Of a stretch of 64,000 bases of DNA, positions 29,595-39,208 are shown in pieces. How positions within the stretch are numbered: position 1 is the first letter of the stretch; every line of letters starts with the position of its first letter. Origin of the DNA: Citrobacter sp. wls619 (GTDB lineage: Bacteria > Pseudomonadota > Gammaproteobacteria > Enterobacterales > Enterobacteriaceae); contig NZ_SZXJ01000027.1 in assembly GCF_005281345.1 (NCBI RefSeq), forward strand, positions 407,309 to 471,308, read 5' to 3'. The translations under genes and the position numbers were made by a program. The notes below the pieces were generated by a model, which saw only the letters and a list, made by a program, of their open reading frames with translations, had not been told where the DNA came from and made no database searches.

Positions 29595-31250
29595 ATGAAT
29601 CGCAGACGATTTATTAAAGGTTCAATGGCAGTGGCCGCCGTGTGCGGAACCAGTGGTATTGCATCACTCTTTTCCCGCGCCGCCTATGCGGCAGAGTCTG
29701 ACATTGCAGACGGAAAAACCGTACGTTTTGATTTTTCCGTTCTGCAGTCGATGGCCCATGATTTAGCACAGAAGCCGTGGGGCGGTGCGCCGCGCGCATT
29801 GCCGGATACGCTGGCGAAACTGACGCCGCAGGCTTACAACAGTATTCAGTACGACGCAGAACAGTCACTGTGGAACAACGTTGAAAATCGTCAGCTTGAC
29901 GCGCAGTTCTTCCATGTGGGAATGGGCTTCCGTCGTCGCGTACGCATGTTCTCGGTTGATGACAGTACGCATATGGCGCGTGAGATCCACTTCCGTCCGG
30001 AGCTTTTCAAGTACAACGATGCCGGTGTCGATACCAAACAACTGGAAGGGCAAACTGACCTCGGTTTTGCCGGTTTCCGCGTGTTCAAAGCGCCTGAACT
30101 GGCCCGTCGTGATGTCGTGTCCTTCCTGGGAGCCAGCTATTTTCGCGCCGTAGATGACACCTATCAGTACGGTTTGTCGGCGCGCGGTCTGGCGGTTGAT
30201 ACGTATACCGACAGCAAAGAAGAGTTTCCTGACTTCACCGCATTCTGGTTCGAAACGGTTAAACCGGGCGCCACTTCATTTACTGTTTATGCACTGCTCG
30301 ATAGCCCAAGCGTGACTGGCGCGTTTAAGTTTGTGATCCACTGTGAGAAAACGCAGGTGATCATGGATGTGCAGAATCATGTCTATGCGCGTAAAGACAT
30401 CAAGCAACTCGGTATTGCGCCGATGACCAGCATGTTCAGCTGCGGTAACAATGAACGTCGGATGTGTGACACCATTCACCCGCAAATTCATGACTCTGAC
30501 CGTCTGGCGATGTGGCGAGGCAATGGCGAGTGGATCTGCCGTCCGCTGAATAACCCGCAAAAACTGCAGTTCAATGCCTACACCGATAACAACCCGAGAG
30601 GGTTTGGCTTACTGCAGCTCGATCGCGACTTCTCTCATTACCAGGACATCATGGGCTGGTATAACAAACGTCCAAGCCTGTGGGTAGAACCGCGTAACCA
30701 GTGGGGCAAAGGGACCATCGGCCTGATGGAGATCCCAACGACCGGTGAAACGCTGGATAACGTCGTCTGCTTCTGGCAGCCGGATAAAGCAATCAAAGCC
30801 GGTGACGATCTGGAATTCAAATATCGCCTGTACTGGAGCGCACAACCACCGGTACGTTCGCCGCTGGCCCGTGTGATGGCAACCCGCACCGGTATGGGTG
30901 GCTTCCCGGAAGGATGGGCACCGGGCGAGCATTACCCAGAAAAATGGGCACGTCGTTTTGCCGTTGATTTCGTCGGCGGCGACCTGAAAGCGGCTGCGCC
31001 GAAGGGTATTGAACCGGTCATTACACTCTCCAGCGGTGAAGCGAAACAGATTGAGATCCTCTACGTGGAACCTATCGACGGTTATCGCATTCAGTTTGAC
31101 TGGTATCCGACCTCTGACTCAACCGATCCGGTCGATATGCGCATGTTCCTGCGTTGTCAGGGCGATGCCATCAGTGAAACCTGGCTGTATCAGTACTTCC
31201 CGCCTGCACCGGATAAACGTCAGTACGTTGACGACCGTGAAATGCGTTAA
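29595..31250 (+). CDS. opgD: Periplasmic glucans biosynthesis protein OpgD (MdoD)
   Basis: OpgD is exported by the Tat pathway and trims or debranches osmoregulated periplasmic glucans, setting their chain length. The 551-residue protein matches the E. coli length. The signal peptide carries the twin-arginine motif NRRRFIKGS followed by a hydrophobic segment and cleavage near AAYA. The mature part is the OpgG/OpgD beta-sandwich, with the conserved segments [21 protein letters not shown] and [15 protein letters not shown]. Start at 29595, with AGAAGGA upstream. A strong hairpin terminator follows. Confidence 0.97.
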   Translation: MNRRRFIKGSMAVAAVCGTSGIASLFSRAAYAAESDIADGKTVRFDFSVLQSMAHDLAQKPWGGAPRALPDTLAKLTPQAYNSIQYDAEQSLWNNVENRQLDAQFFHVGMGFRRRVRMFSVDDSTHMAREIHFRPELFKYNDAGVDTKQLEGQTDLGFAGFRVFKAPELARRDVVSFLGASYFRAVDDTYQYGLSARGLAVDTYTDSKEEFPDFTAFWFETVKPGATSFTVYALLDSPSVTGAFKFVIHCEKTQVIMDVQNHVYARKDIKQLGIAPMTSMFSCGNNERRMCDTIHPQIHDSDRLAMWRGNGEWICRPLNNPQKLQFNAYTDNNPRGFGLLQLDRDFSHYQDIMGWYNKRPSLWVEPRNQWGKGTIGLMEIPTTGETLDNVVCFWQPDKAIKAGDDLEFKYRLYWSAQPPVRSPLARVMATRTGMGGFPEGWAPGEHYPEKWARRFAVDFVGGDLKAAAPKGIEPVITLSSGEAKQIEILYVEPIDGYRIQFDWYPTSDSTDPVDMRMFLRCQGDAISETWLYQYFPPAPDKRQYVDDREMR

Positions 31251-31261
31251 TTGCTCTTCTG

Positions 31262-31285
31262 ATGGCTCTCCTTCCGGAGAGCCAT
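31262..31285 (+). terminator. Terminator after opgD
   Basis: ATGGCTCTCC and GGAGAGCCAT form a perfect 10-bp stem with a TTCC loop, 11 bp after the opgD stop. Confidence 0.8.
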
Positions 31286-31416
31286 TGCTGAAACCTCTTC
31301 CGTAACAATCTGTACACTATTTACTCGATCCTGTTCGCATTTTTCCCTGACCTAACCGGGTAAGCTGATCGTGTGTATTTCTTGTACACATTCTTTACCA
31401 CTAACAGGGAGAAAGT

Positions 31417-31641
31417 ATGTTTCCAGAATACAGAGACCTTATTTCCCGACTGAAATCCGAGAATCCTCGTTTTCTGTCCTTATTCGAAAAACACAACAGC
31501 CTTGATCATGAGATTTCCAGACTGGAAGGTTCGGATGGTCGGGGATACAGTTTGGACATTGTTCGTCTTAAGAAACAGAAACTCCACCTGAAGGAAGATT
31601 TGCTCAAAATTTTGCAAAGAGAGAGTGTCAGTGAGAGCTAA
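31417..31641 (+). CDS. ydcH: YdcH, DUF465 small coiled-coil protein
   Basis: A 74-residue, charged, helical DUF465 protein beginning MFPEYRDLISRLKSENPRF. The core LDHEISRLEGSDGRGYS and the basic helix RLKKQKLHLKEDLLKIL are the family hallmarks. It should form an antiparallel helical hairpin. Function is unknown; the family is widespread in proteobacteria. A clear GGGAGAAAG ribosome site precedes the start. It stands alone with its own terminator, as in E. coli. Confidence 0.94.
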   Translation: MFPEYRDLISRLKSENPRFLSLFEKHNSLDHEISRLEGSDGRGYSLDIVRLKKQKLHLKEDLLKILQRESVSES

Positions 31642-31664
31642 ATAGTACTGTGCTCACTGTGTTA

Positions 31665-31694
31665 AAGGGCTTCCCGCGAGAAACGGAAGCCCTT
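31665..31694. terminator. Bidirectional terminator between ydcH and the racemase gene
   Basis: AAGGGCTTCC and GGAAGCCCTT form a perfect 10-bp stem, followed by CCTGTTTTA on the plus strand. It lies between converging genes. Confidence 0.85.
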
Positions 31695-31707
31695 CCTGTT
31701 TTAGGTG

Positions 31708-32934
31708 TTAATCGACCATCACGCGTTTGTTTGTCGCCCCCCAGAGGATCGACATTTCAGTGAACAGCGCGCCGCTAATGTCTTCGACTTCTTCTGCGCT
31801 CACCTGTGCATTTCCCTGTTTACCGAATAGCACCACTTCATCGCCGGAGGCAACCTGCGGTAGATCGGTCACATCAACAATCACGGTATTCATGGATGTT
31901 TTACCCAGCACAGGAACCCGCTGGCCGTGGATCAATACGTGCCCCACGTTACTGAACACACGACGATATCCATCTGCATAACCCGTCGGAATATTGGCTA
32001 GAACGGAATTTCGTTTAAGGGTATAGGTTCTGTCATACCCGACGGTATTTCCTTTAGGGTAATGGTTTACCGACGCGATTGCGGATTTAAACGTCATGAC
32101 GCGTTTGTATTCGGTGCTGGCAATGGTATCGCCATAAAAAATACCGCCAACACGCACCATGTCGAGCCAGGATTCAGGAACGGTCAGGGTGGCGAACGTA
32201 TTCGCGACATGCAGAGTGACATCTTCGCGCTTCAGCCCGGTAATATTGAGTACCTGGGCCGATTGCGTATTGAAACGGGCCAGATCGCGTTTCACCACCG
32301 CCGCATCTTCTTCCGGGAAATGCGACATGATGCCAACAATTTTCAGACCGGGTAACGCGGAAATAGCGCGGGCCTCTTCCAGACCTGCCGCGGTGCTGAC
32401 TTCCAGACCGTTTCGTGACATACCGCCAGAGTTCAGTGCCAGATGGATACGAATCGTTTTTCCTTTCTCCTGGGCAATGACACTCAGACGTTTAGCCATA
32501 TCCAGATTGCCAATCAGCTCTTCAGTATCAAAATCCGCCGCCTGGCGCATCTCTTTTTCCGTCGCGTTGCGAACGCGCATTAGCTGCGATGTATAACCTG
32601 ACTGACGAACAATGCTAATCTCCTCGTTGCTGGCGATGCCAATACACTGCACACCGTTTTGCATCATCACCGGCGTAACCAGTGAGAGATCGTGACCATA
32701 CGCATCGCCTTTAAGAATGGCGCACATCCGGGTTTTGTCTCCCAGCAGTTGCTGAACTTTATGAATGTTATATTCCAGCGCGCTACGGGAAATCTCCAGC
32801 GTGGTATTATCCACAACCTGTTGTTTATTAAAGGCATAGGGGACAGGACCCGCTTGCGTGGTGGGGACGGGTTGGTGACAGGCGGTAATCAGTAAAAGCG
32901 GAATAAATGCTAAACGACCCAAAGGTGCTGCCAT
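31708..32934 (-). CDS. Broad-specificity amino-acid racemase, probable lipoprotein (Bsr-type)
   Basis: PLP-dependent fold-type III racemase resembling Vibrio BsrV, which makes noncanonical D-amino acids in the periplasm from Lys, Arg, Met and others. The 408-residue protein carries the PLP lysine Lys75 in [10 protein letters not shown], catalytic Tyr in VGYDRTYTL near 295, and the Bsr signature [14 protein letters not shown] near 168-180. The N terminus is a type II signal peptide with lipobox ITAC (Cys19) after FIPLLL, followed by a linker, so it is probably lipid-anchored rather than soluble. AAGGAG precedes the start. Housekeeping Alr/DadX lack an export signal. It lies between ydcH and rimL, where E. 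coli has nothing, and is likely an accessory gene. Confidence 0.9.
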   Translation of the reverse strand: MAAPLGRLAFIPLLLITACHQPVPTTQAGPVPYAFNKQQVVDNTTLEISRSALEYNIHKVQQLLGDKTRMCAILKGDAYGHDLSLVTPVMMQNGVQCIGIASNEEISIVRQSGYTSQLMRVRNATEKEMRQAADFDTEELIGNLDMAKRLSVIAQEKGKTIRIHLALNSGGMSRNGLEVSTAAGLEEARAISALPGLKIVGIMSHFPEEDAAVVKRDLARFNTQSAQVLNITGLKREDVTLHVANTFATLTVPESWLDMVRVGGIFYGDTIASTEYKRVMTFKSAIASVNHYPKGNTVGYDRTYTLKRNSVLANIPTGYADGYRRVFSNVGHVLIHGQRVPVLGKTSMNTVIVDVTDLPQVASGDEVVLFGKQGNAQVSAEEVEDISGALFTEMSILWGATNKRVMVD

Positions 32935-33153
32935 GCTTGCTCCTTAGCAATAGAATGAAAGTGTTATTGTCATCATTACGGCCTATCCATGCATGGGATA
33001 ACCGGACATCCAGAGTAACGGCTTCCGCGCCAGAGATTGTTTCTAAGTGATTGCTGTTACAGCATAAAAATATGATATCCACGGCGCTAAACAGATTAAT
33101 ATCGGCTACTGCCAGTCAGAAATCCCCCGTTTACAATCGCAAAGGAGATAAAC

Positions 33154-33699
33154 ATGTCAGAAATTATTACCGTCAGTGACACGCTGGAACTGCGGGCAGT
33201 AGAAGAACAGCACGTCACGCCTTTGCATCAACTGGTGCTCAAAAATAAAGTTTGGCTCCAGCGGTCGCTGAACTGGCCGCAGCTTGTCGAATCTGAGGAC
33301 GATACGCGTAAGAATGTGCAGGGGAATATGATGTTGCACCAGCGTGGCTACGCCAAAATGTTCCTTATCTTCAAACAAGGTGAAGTGGTTGGCGTTATCT
33401 CGTTTAACCAAATAGAACCGTTGAATAAAGCGGCTTACATTGGTTACTGGTTGGATGAAGTTCATCAGGGACAGGGGATTATGTCCCGGTCGCTACAGGC
33501 ATTGATTCATCATTACGCTCAGCGTGGCGAGATCCGCCGGTTCATTATTAAATGCCGCGTGGATAACCTGGAAAGCAACCAGGTGGCGCTACGCAACGGT
33601 TTTCAGCTGGAAGGATGTTTAAAGCAGGCGGAATTTCTCAATGATGGTTATCATGATGTGAATCTCTATGCCCGTATCATTGATAGCGTTTCAGAATAA
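33154..33699 (+). CDS. rimL: Ribosomal-protein L12 serine N-acetyltransferase RimL
   Basis: RimL is a GNAT-fold enzyme that transfers acetyl from acetyl-CoA to the N-terminal Ser of ribosomal protein L12, giving L7, and also acetylates some peptide antibiotics in E. coli. The 181-residue protein shows the GNAT motif A in [14 protein letters not shown] near residue 108 and the [15 protein letters not shown] helix near 140. AAGGAG lies before the start. Its 3' end overlaps the converging ydcK gene by 9 bp. Confidence 0.95.
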   Translation: MSEIITVSDTLELRAVEEQHVTPLHQLVLKNKVWLQRSLNWPQLVESEDDTRKNVQGNMMLHQRGYAKMFLIFKQGEVVGVISFNQIEPLNKAAYIGYWLDEVHQGQGIMSRSLQALIHHYAQRGEIRRFIIKCRVDNLESNQVALRNGFQLEGCLKQAEFLNDGYHDVNLYARIIDSVSE

Positions 33700-34671
33700 A
33701 CCGGCGAGTGGGGTGCGCGTAATACGCTGTTCGCCGTTGATCACTTTTGGCCCGCGCAGATGGATTGCATCGCCAACAAAGGCTTCCACGTGGGCCTGAC
33801 CGGTTATCTCAATATGATGCTCGATCAGCACTTCCCCCAGAATACAGGCGTGGCCTTCAATCAGGATGTGACCGTCCAGTAGGATCGGGCCGCCGCGTAA
33901 TGTTGCATGTCCCCCGACCAGCACATGGTGTTTCAGGATACAGTTACCTTCAACTACCGCATGCTCAGCCACCTGTGAGCTATAGCGCAGGGTCGGTATC
34001 GCATCTTCATCGGTACCCGCGATGATGCGGGCGTTGCCGTATACCTTCGCACAATCGCAGATCCAAACGTTATTTTCCTCATTACCCTCGATGCGAGCAC
34101 AATCAAAAACCTCGGCGCGGTGTTCAATAAAGGCGTAGTCAATGGTTGCATCGCCATAGATCTGCACCTGATGCACAATGCGTGAATGGTTTACGGTTGC
34201 GCGATCGTATATTTGCAGGGGCTGGTCACTTTCGCGGGTTAACCCTTTGGCGGCGATGACTTCGGATCCTCCCAGAACACGCGCATTACCCGACAGAAGA
34301 CACTCGCCACGTACAACAGAGTCCTGAATGGTTACGTTGTCACGTATTTGTGCGCCATGGCTAATTTCAGCCCGATCAATCCATACGGCATCGCCAATCT
34401 GTGCGCCATCTCTGACCACGCTGGCCTGCGTAATACGGGCATTTCCTGAAATGGTTGCCCCCGCAAATGCCATCGCATTCTCATCGTAAATCCAGCAATT
34501 GCCATACTGCGCCAGTACGGCTTCATCATCAATCCAGCCACCAGGCGTGCCAGCCGGAACATCATTAAAATCAATCAGTGCAATTATCTGGCGTAGTAAT
34601 ACGCTTCTTTTGTTGCCATTATCCTGATAACTGAAGGAGCGAGGTTCGTCGCTCAGACGGTATTTGGTCAT
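33691..34671 (-). CDS. ydcK: YdcK, left-handed beta-helix (hexapeptide-repeat) protein
   Basis: A 326-residue protein of unknown function made largely of imperfect hexapeptide repeats (for example [58 protein letters not shown]). These fold as a left-handed parallel beta-helix, as in acyl- and sugar-nucleotide transferases. No attached catalytic domain is visible. Length and sequence match E. coli YdcK, whose place between rimL and tehA is also conserved. It is transcribed toward rimL and divergently from tehA. Confidence 0.95.
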   Translation of the reverse strand: MTKYRLSDEPRSFSYQDNGNKRSVLLRQIIALIDFNDVPAGTPGGWIDDEAVLAQYGNCWIYDENAMAFAGATISGNARITQASVVRDGAQIGDAVWIDRAEISHGAQIRDNVTIQDSVVRGECLLSGNARVLGGSEVIAAKGLTRESDQPLQIYDRATVNHSRIVHQVQIYGDATIDYAFIEHRAEVFDCARIEGNEENNVWICDCAKVYGNARIIAGTDEDAIPTLRYSSQVAEHAVVEGNCILKHHVLVGGHATLRGGPILLDGHILIEGHACILGEVLIEHHIEITGQAHVEAFVGDAIHLRGPKVINGEQRITRTPLAGLF

Positions 34672-34784
34672 AGCTCATTTCCGTGTTGCGCACCTTAGTT
34701 AAACGTAGCAAAGTTTTCCGTACTGGCTAAATCGCCATAATTTCCATAAAATGCATTTCAAATATACTTTAAAAAATAAACAAA

Positions 34785-35786
34785 ATGAGTAATAACAAGC
34801 ATAGTGATCGGGTCCTTAACCTTCCGGCCGGTTATTTTGGCATGGTACTGGGCACCATCGGCATGGGATTCGCCTGGCGATATGCCAGCCAGGTGTGGTC
34901 GGTGAGCCACTGGATTGGCGATGGGTTAGTCATCCTGGCGATGGTTATTTGGGGTCTGTTAACGCTGGCCTTTCTGAGCCGTTTAGCGCGTTTTCCCCAG
35001 AGTGTGCTGGCAGAAATCCGCCATCCGGTGATGAGCAGTTTTGTCAGCCTTTTTCCGGCAACAACCATGCTGGTCGCGATTGGTTTTGTTCCCTGGTATC
35101 GCCCGTTAGCCGTCGGGCTATTTAGCATTGGCGTGGTGATACAGCTAGCGTACGCGGCCTGGCAAACGGCAGGCCTGTGGCGAGGTTCGCATCCCGAGGA
35201 GGCAACCACGCCGGGGTTGTATCTGCCAACCGTCGCCAATAACTTTATCAGCGCGATGGCCTGCGGTGCTCTCGGCTATAACGATGCCGGACTGGTATTT
35301 TTAGGGGCAGGGGTTTTCTCCTGGCTTAGTCTTGAACCGGTGATCCTGCAACGTTTACGCAGTTCTGGTGAGTTACCCGCGGTATTACGTACGTCGCTGG
35401 GTATTCAATTGGCACCCGCGTTAGTGGCCTGTAGCGCATGGCTTAGCGTCAACGGTGGAGAGGGCGATACGCTGGCGAAAATGCTGTTCGGCTATGGCCT
35501 GCTGCAGCTGCTGTTTATGCTTCGGCTGATACCGTGGTATCTGTCCCAGCCGTTTAATGCGTCTTTCTGGAGCTTCTCGTTCGGCGTGTCGGCGCTGGCA
35601 ACCACAGGGCTACATCTGGGACATGCCAGTGAATCGGGATTTTTCCATACACTGTCGATTCCACTGTTTATTTTTACCAATTTTATCATTGCGTTATTAC
35701 TGGTACGTACGTTTGTATTGCTGATGCAGGGGAAACTGCTCATCCGCACGGAGCGTGCTGCATTACTGAAATCTGAGGATAAATAA
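34785..35786 (+). CDS. tehA: TehA, SLAC1-family anion channel / tellurite resistance membrane protein
   Basis: TehA is an inner-membrane, ten-helix trimeric channel of the TDT/SLAC1 family. Overexpressed with TehB it gives tellurite resistance. The 333-residue protein has hydrophobic helices throughout. The pore-gating Phe is expected in the [14 protein letters not shown] segment near 265, and the conserved [24 protein letters not shown] lies near 145-168. The ATG at 34785 gives [19 protein letters not shown]; the ribosome site is weak. The stop overlaps the tehB start (TAATG), so the two genes are coupled. Confidence 0.95.
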   Translation: MSNNKHSDRVLNLPAGYFGMVLGTIGMGFAWRYASQVWSVSHWIGDGLVILAMVIWGLLTLAFLSRLARFPQSVLAEIRHPVMSSFVSLFPATTMLVAIGFVPWYRPLAVGLFSIGVVIQLAYAAWQTAGLWRGSHPEEATTPGLYLPTVANNFISAMACGALGYNDAGLVFLGAGVFSWLSLEPVILQRLRSSGELPAVLRTSLGIQLAPALVACSAWLSVNGGEGDTLAKMLFGYGLLQLLFMLRLIPWYLSQPFNASFWSFSFGVSALATTGLHLGHASESGFFHTLSIPLFIFTNFIIALLLVRTFVLLMQGKLLIRTERAALLKSEDK

Positions 35787-36382
35787 TGACCCTTTGCGAC
35801 GAAAACTACTTTACTGAAAAATACGATCTCACCCGGACCCATTCCGAGGTTGTTGAAGCGGCCAACATTGTCCCGCCAGGTAAAACACTGGATCTGGGCT
35901 GTGGCAATGGCCGTAACAGTCTGTATCTGGCGGCAAACGGCTATGACGTCACCGCGTGGGATAAAAACCCCATGAGCATCGCTAATCTTGAACGTATCAA
36001 AGCGGCTGAAGGGCTGACCAATTTGCACACGAACGTCGCAGACCTGAATGCGCTCAGCTTTGATGGCGAATATGACTTTATTCTTTCTACCGTGGTGCTG
36101 ATGTTCCTGGAAGCGGAAACGATCCCGGGGCTTATCGAAAATATGCAACGTTGCACGAAACCGGGTGGATATAATTTAATCGTAGCGGCAATGGATACCG
36201 ATGATTTCCCGTGCACCGTTGGTTTCCCGTTTGCATTTAAAGCAGGTGAATTACGTCACTATTACAGTGGATGGGATCTGCTGAAATACAATGAAGACGT
36301 GGGTGAACTTCATCGTACAGATGAAAATGGCAACCGCATTAAACTGCGCTTTGCCACCATGCTGGCGCGTAAAACTGCCTGA
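35786..36382 (+). CDS. tehB: TehB, SAM-dependent tellurite methyltransferase
   Basis: TehB is a cytosolic class I methyltransferase that volatilises tellurite or selenite with S-adenosylmethionine. The 198-residue protein has motif [16 protein letters not shown] at residues about 34-48, the acidic loop in [14 protein letters not shown], and the post-motif [19 protein letters not shown]. It begins [22 protein letters not shown], the usual TehB N terminus. It overlaps the tehA stop by one base and ends before a long terminator hairpin. Confidence 0.96.
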   Translation: MTLCDENYFTEKYDLTRTHSEVVEAANIVPPGKTLDLGCGNGRNSLYLAANGYDVTAWDKNPMSIANLERIKAAEGLTNLHTNVADLNALSFDGEYDFILSTVVLMFLEAETIPGLIENMQRCTKPGGYNLIVAAMDTDDFPCTVGFPFAFKAGELRHYYSGWDLLKYNEDVGELHRTDENGNRIKLRFATMLARKTA

Positions 36383-36405
36383 ACATCCCGTCTGGCTTAA
36401 CTCTT

Positions 36406-36439
36406 TCTGCGTTCAGCATTTTTTTGTGCTGAGCGCAGA
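36406..36439 (+). terminator. Terminator after tehB
   Basis: TCTGCGTTCAGCA and TGCTGAGCGCAGA form a 13-bp stem with one G-U pair around an 8-nt T-rich loop, 24 bp after the tehB stop. Confidence 0.75.
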
Positions 36440-36538
36440 GAAAAAATTGTGCGGCCGTTACCATTTTTAGTACATCCAAAATGAAACTGTTTTGCTATCC
36501 TTTTTATGCATCATTGCGAAAACTAAAGGGATCGTTTC

Positions 36539-37207
36539 ATGCGTACTCAAACTTTATTTAAAGTTGCAGTGCTTACTGGTCTGTTGGCATTATCGGGCTG
36601 TGCGTCAAAAGTGACGCAGCCGGATAAATATTCTGGGTTTTTAAAAAATTATTCTGACCTGAAGGAAACAAAATCAGCAACGGGACAACCGGTACTTCGT
36701 TGGGTTGACCCGAACTATAATGAATCCAAATATGACAGTATCGTGTATAACCCGATAACGTATTACCCGGTTCCTAAACCTACTACGCAGGTAGGACAGA
36801 AGGTTCTTGATCAACTGTTGAACTATACCAACACGCAGATGAAAACGGCCATCAGCAAGCGTAAACCTCTGGTGGCAACGCCAGGGCCACGCAGTCTGAT
36901 TTTCCGCGGGGCAATCACCGGTGTTGCGACCAGCAAAGAAGGTCTGCAATTCTATGAAGTGATCCCGGTTGCGTTGCTCGTTGCAGGAACACAAATGGCG
37001 ACGGGTCACCGTACCATGGATACTCACCTTTATTTCGAGGGTGAGCTGATCGATCCGGCAACCAATAAACCTGTGATTAAAGTTGTGCGTCAGGGTGAAG
37101 GTAAAGACCTGAACAACGAAAGCACGCCAATGGCGTTCGAAACGTTGAAGAAAGTTGTTGATGACATGGCGACAGATGCCTCCATGTTTGATGTGAACAA
37201 AAAATAA
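36539..37207 (+). CDS. ydcL: YdcL, DUF3313 lipoprotein
   Basis: A 222-residue predicted outer-membrane lipoprotein. The signal peptide ends in lipobox LSGC (Cys21), and the next residue is Ala, so outer-membrane sorting is expected. The DUF3313 body begins KVTQPDKYSGFLKNYSDL and includes RSLIFRGAITGV and GHRTMDTHLYFEGELIDP. Function is unknown. Length and sequence match E. coli YdcL. An AAAGGGA ribosome site precedes the start, and a perfect terminator follows within 6 bp. Confidence 0.95.
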   Translation: MRTQTLFKVAVLTGLLALSGCASKVTQPDKYSGFLKNYSDLKETKSATGQPVLRWVDPNYNESKYDSIVYNPITYYPVPKPTTQVGQKVLDQLLNYTNTQMKTAISKRKPLVATPGPRSLIFRGAITGVATSKEGLQFYEVIPVALLVAGTQMATGHRTMDTHLYFEGELIDPATNKPVIKVVRQGEGKDLNNESTPMAFETLKKVVDDMATDASMFDVNKK

Positions 37208-37212
37208 TAATG

Positions 37213-37244
37213 AAGAACGCACCATCTGCGGATGGTGCGTTCTT
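37213..37244. terminator. Bidirectional terminator after ydcL
   Basis: AAGAACGCACCATC and GATGGTGCGTTCTT form a perfect 14-bp stem with TGCG in the loop, followed by TTT. The converging exporter gene ends at 37246. Confidence 0.9.
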
Positions 37245-37245
37245 T

Positions 37246-38154
37246 TTATGCCACTCGCCGACGGTACAACAGTTTTCCCATCAAGGCTTCCGGCCGTGCA
37301 AACATCACCAGATTTCCCAGTAAAATCAGCACTAAACCGGCAATTGCGTTAGCCTGCCAGACATACCCTTCATACAGCGTTGACAGCGTGAGCGCCACCA
37401 GAGGGAAAAGCAACGTACTGTAAGCGGCCTTACTTGGACCGATGCGTCCTACCAGTGTGAAATAAGCGCCGAAGGCAATCACAGAGCCAAAAATAGCCAG
37501 ATACAACAGTGCGCTAAGGTAGCTAAACGTCCACTGCGGTGTGAAGTCATCACCGCGAACCAGTGCAATGGTGGCAATCAGCAAGGTACCGTACAGCATG
37601 GCCCAGCTGTTGGTGGTCATCACCTCCAGCCCTTTTTTCTGATGACGCAGGCTGATCATATTGCCCAAGGAAAAACCAAACGTTCCCAGAGCGCTTAAAC
37701 CAATACCCAGCAGAAGCGAGTGATTCAGGCCGCTATTGACCAAATCCTGCCAGAACAGGGTGATGATACCCGTCAACCCCAGCGCCGCGGCGAAATAAAA
37801 GCGTAGCGGTGGTTTTTGACCAAAAAATACAAAACTATTCACCGCATTAAACAGCACGGCCATAGAGAAAATTACTGATTCCAGACCGGTGTTAATCCAG
37901 GCCGCTGCCGTGTAAAAACACCAGAAATTGAAGCAAAAAACACATCCGCCCTGTAACAGACAAAACAGATGGTCGCGCCCGGAGAGCTTACGCAATTTGC
38001 CGCTGAACAGCAGGAGAAGGATCATCACCGAACTGGCGACCGCAAAGCGCCAAAAGATAGAGACCGGGGCAGCAACCGGCCCTTGCTGCAGGTAAATGGC
38101 AATCCATGTCGTTCCCCATATCACGACCACCAGGCAGTACAACAATGCGTTCAT
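37246..38154 (-). CDS. EamA-family (DMT) exporter
   Basis: A 302-residue inner-membrane protein with ten hydrophobic helices in two EamA repeats. The first starts MNALLYCLVVVIWGTTWIAIY, with the WGTTW signature; the second is near LGIGLSALGTFGFSLGNMIS, around residue 150. The tail is basic (GKLLYRRRVA). DMT proteins of this kind export small metabolites or amino acids; the substrate is unknown. It is divergent from an AraC-type regulator across a 184-bp gap, so the regulator probably controls it. Neither gene is in the E. coli order at this place. Confidence 0.87.
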   Translation of the reverse strand: MNALLYCLVVVIWGTTWIAIYLQQGPVAAPVSIFWRFAVASSVMILLLLFSGKLRKLSGRDHLFCLLQGGCVFCFNFWCFYTAAAWINTGLESVIFSMAVLFNAVNSFVFFGQKPPLRFYFAAALGLTGIITLFWQDLVNSGLNHSLLLGIGLSALGTFGFSLGNMISLRHQKKGLEVMTTNSWAMLYGTLLIATIALVRGDDFTPQWTFSYLSALLYLAIFGSVIAFGAYFTLVGRIGPSKAAYSTLLFPLVALTLSTLYEGYVWQANAIAGLVLILLGNLVMFARPEALMGKLLYRRRVA

Positions 38155-38338
38155 ACATCTCTCTCATTTTTGTATTTAAGCGCACAGAGTGGCATGACTG
38201 GCTGGGGTTGGCTTTCATCTGATTGCGGTCGACTTGCAAAATCTTGCGCTTTTTTCTCGCAAACATGAAAAGGAGGCTGTTAACAACATGTGGCTGTTAT
38301 AGACTGAAAGCCTGCTAACTTATTCTGAATGTGATGGT

Positions 38339-39208
38339 ATGTCTCAGCCCTATGGCGCCTTTGAAAACTTACGCAAACATAATGCCGTGCTGCATGAATC
38401 GGTTGCGTTACATTCAGGTATCCAACTGGCGGCGTGGTCAAACAAACGCGACACCATTACCCAATATTGCGATCACCACACACTCAGCTTATATGTCGCG
38501 GATGGCTACGAGAGCTATCACAAGACGGCTGGGGGCTGGAAAAACGGCGGCGGCCCGGATCGCTTCTGCCTGATGCCGAAAGACAGCGAATCCAGTTGGG
38601 ACATTCGTGACGATCTCTCCTTTGTACATCTTTATTGTACCGACGCGCATCTACGGGAAGTGGGTGAGAAAGTGTGGGACAAAAGCCCTTATAGCTTCAC
38701 GCTGGACGAACACACGTTCGGCAGCGATCCGGGGATCACGGCGGTTTATCGTCAGTTTTTACTGGGTAATGACTGGCAGCAACCGGCTAATCACCTGACG
38801 CTTAGCGCGGCATCTTCACTGTTGCTGACGCATCTGATTCAACATTACAGCAATGTTCAATGGCGGCCGCCGGCGGTAACCGGTGGGCTTGCGCCAGCCA
38901 CATTGCGCAACGTGCTGGCCTATATTGACGCGCATCTGGCCTACCCAATGACCCTCAGCGATTTGGCTGGCGAAGCGGCACTGAGCGATTTCCACTTTGC
39001 CAGAATGTTTCGCCAGTCGATGAATATGGCCCCGCATCAGTATGTTATGCAGCGTCGTATGGCGTTGGCGCAGCAACTGGTCCGTTATTCTTCACGTAGC
39101 TTGTCGGAGATCGCGATGGCTTGCGGATTCAGTTCAGCAAGCCATTTTAGCAACCGGTTTAAGCAGGTGACGGGCAAGACGCCAACGCAATTACGTGCGT
39201 CGAGATAA
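38339..39208 (+). CDS. AraC-family transcriptional regulator
   Basis: A 289-residue protein with an N-terminal ligand-binding-like domain (residues 1-185) and a C-terminal pair of helix-turn-helix motifs. The first is MTLSDLAGEAALSDFHFARMF; the second, SLSEIAMACGFSSASHFSNR with FKQVTGKTP, is the AraC signature. The effector is unknown. It is transcribed away from the DMT exporter gene, the usual arrangement for a local activator. Its 3' end overlaps the end of ydcO by 18 bp on the opposite strand. Confidence 0.87.
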   Translation: MSQPYGAFENLRKHNAVLHESVALHSGIQLAAWSNKRDTITQYCDHHTLSLYVADGYESYHKTAGGWKNGGGPDRFCLMPKDSESSWDIRDDLSFVHLYCTDAHLREVGEKVWDKSPYSFTLDEHTFGSDPGITAVYRQFLLGNDWQQPANHLTLSAASSLLLTHLIQHYSNVQWRPPAVTGGLAPATLRNVLAYIDAHLAYPMTLSDLAGEAALSDFHFARMFRQSMNMAPHQYVMQRRMALAQQLVRYSSRSLSEIAMACGFSSASHFSNRFKQVTGKTPTQLRASR

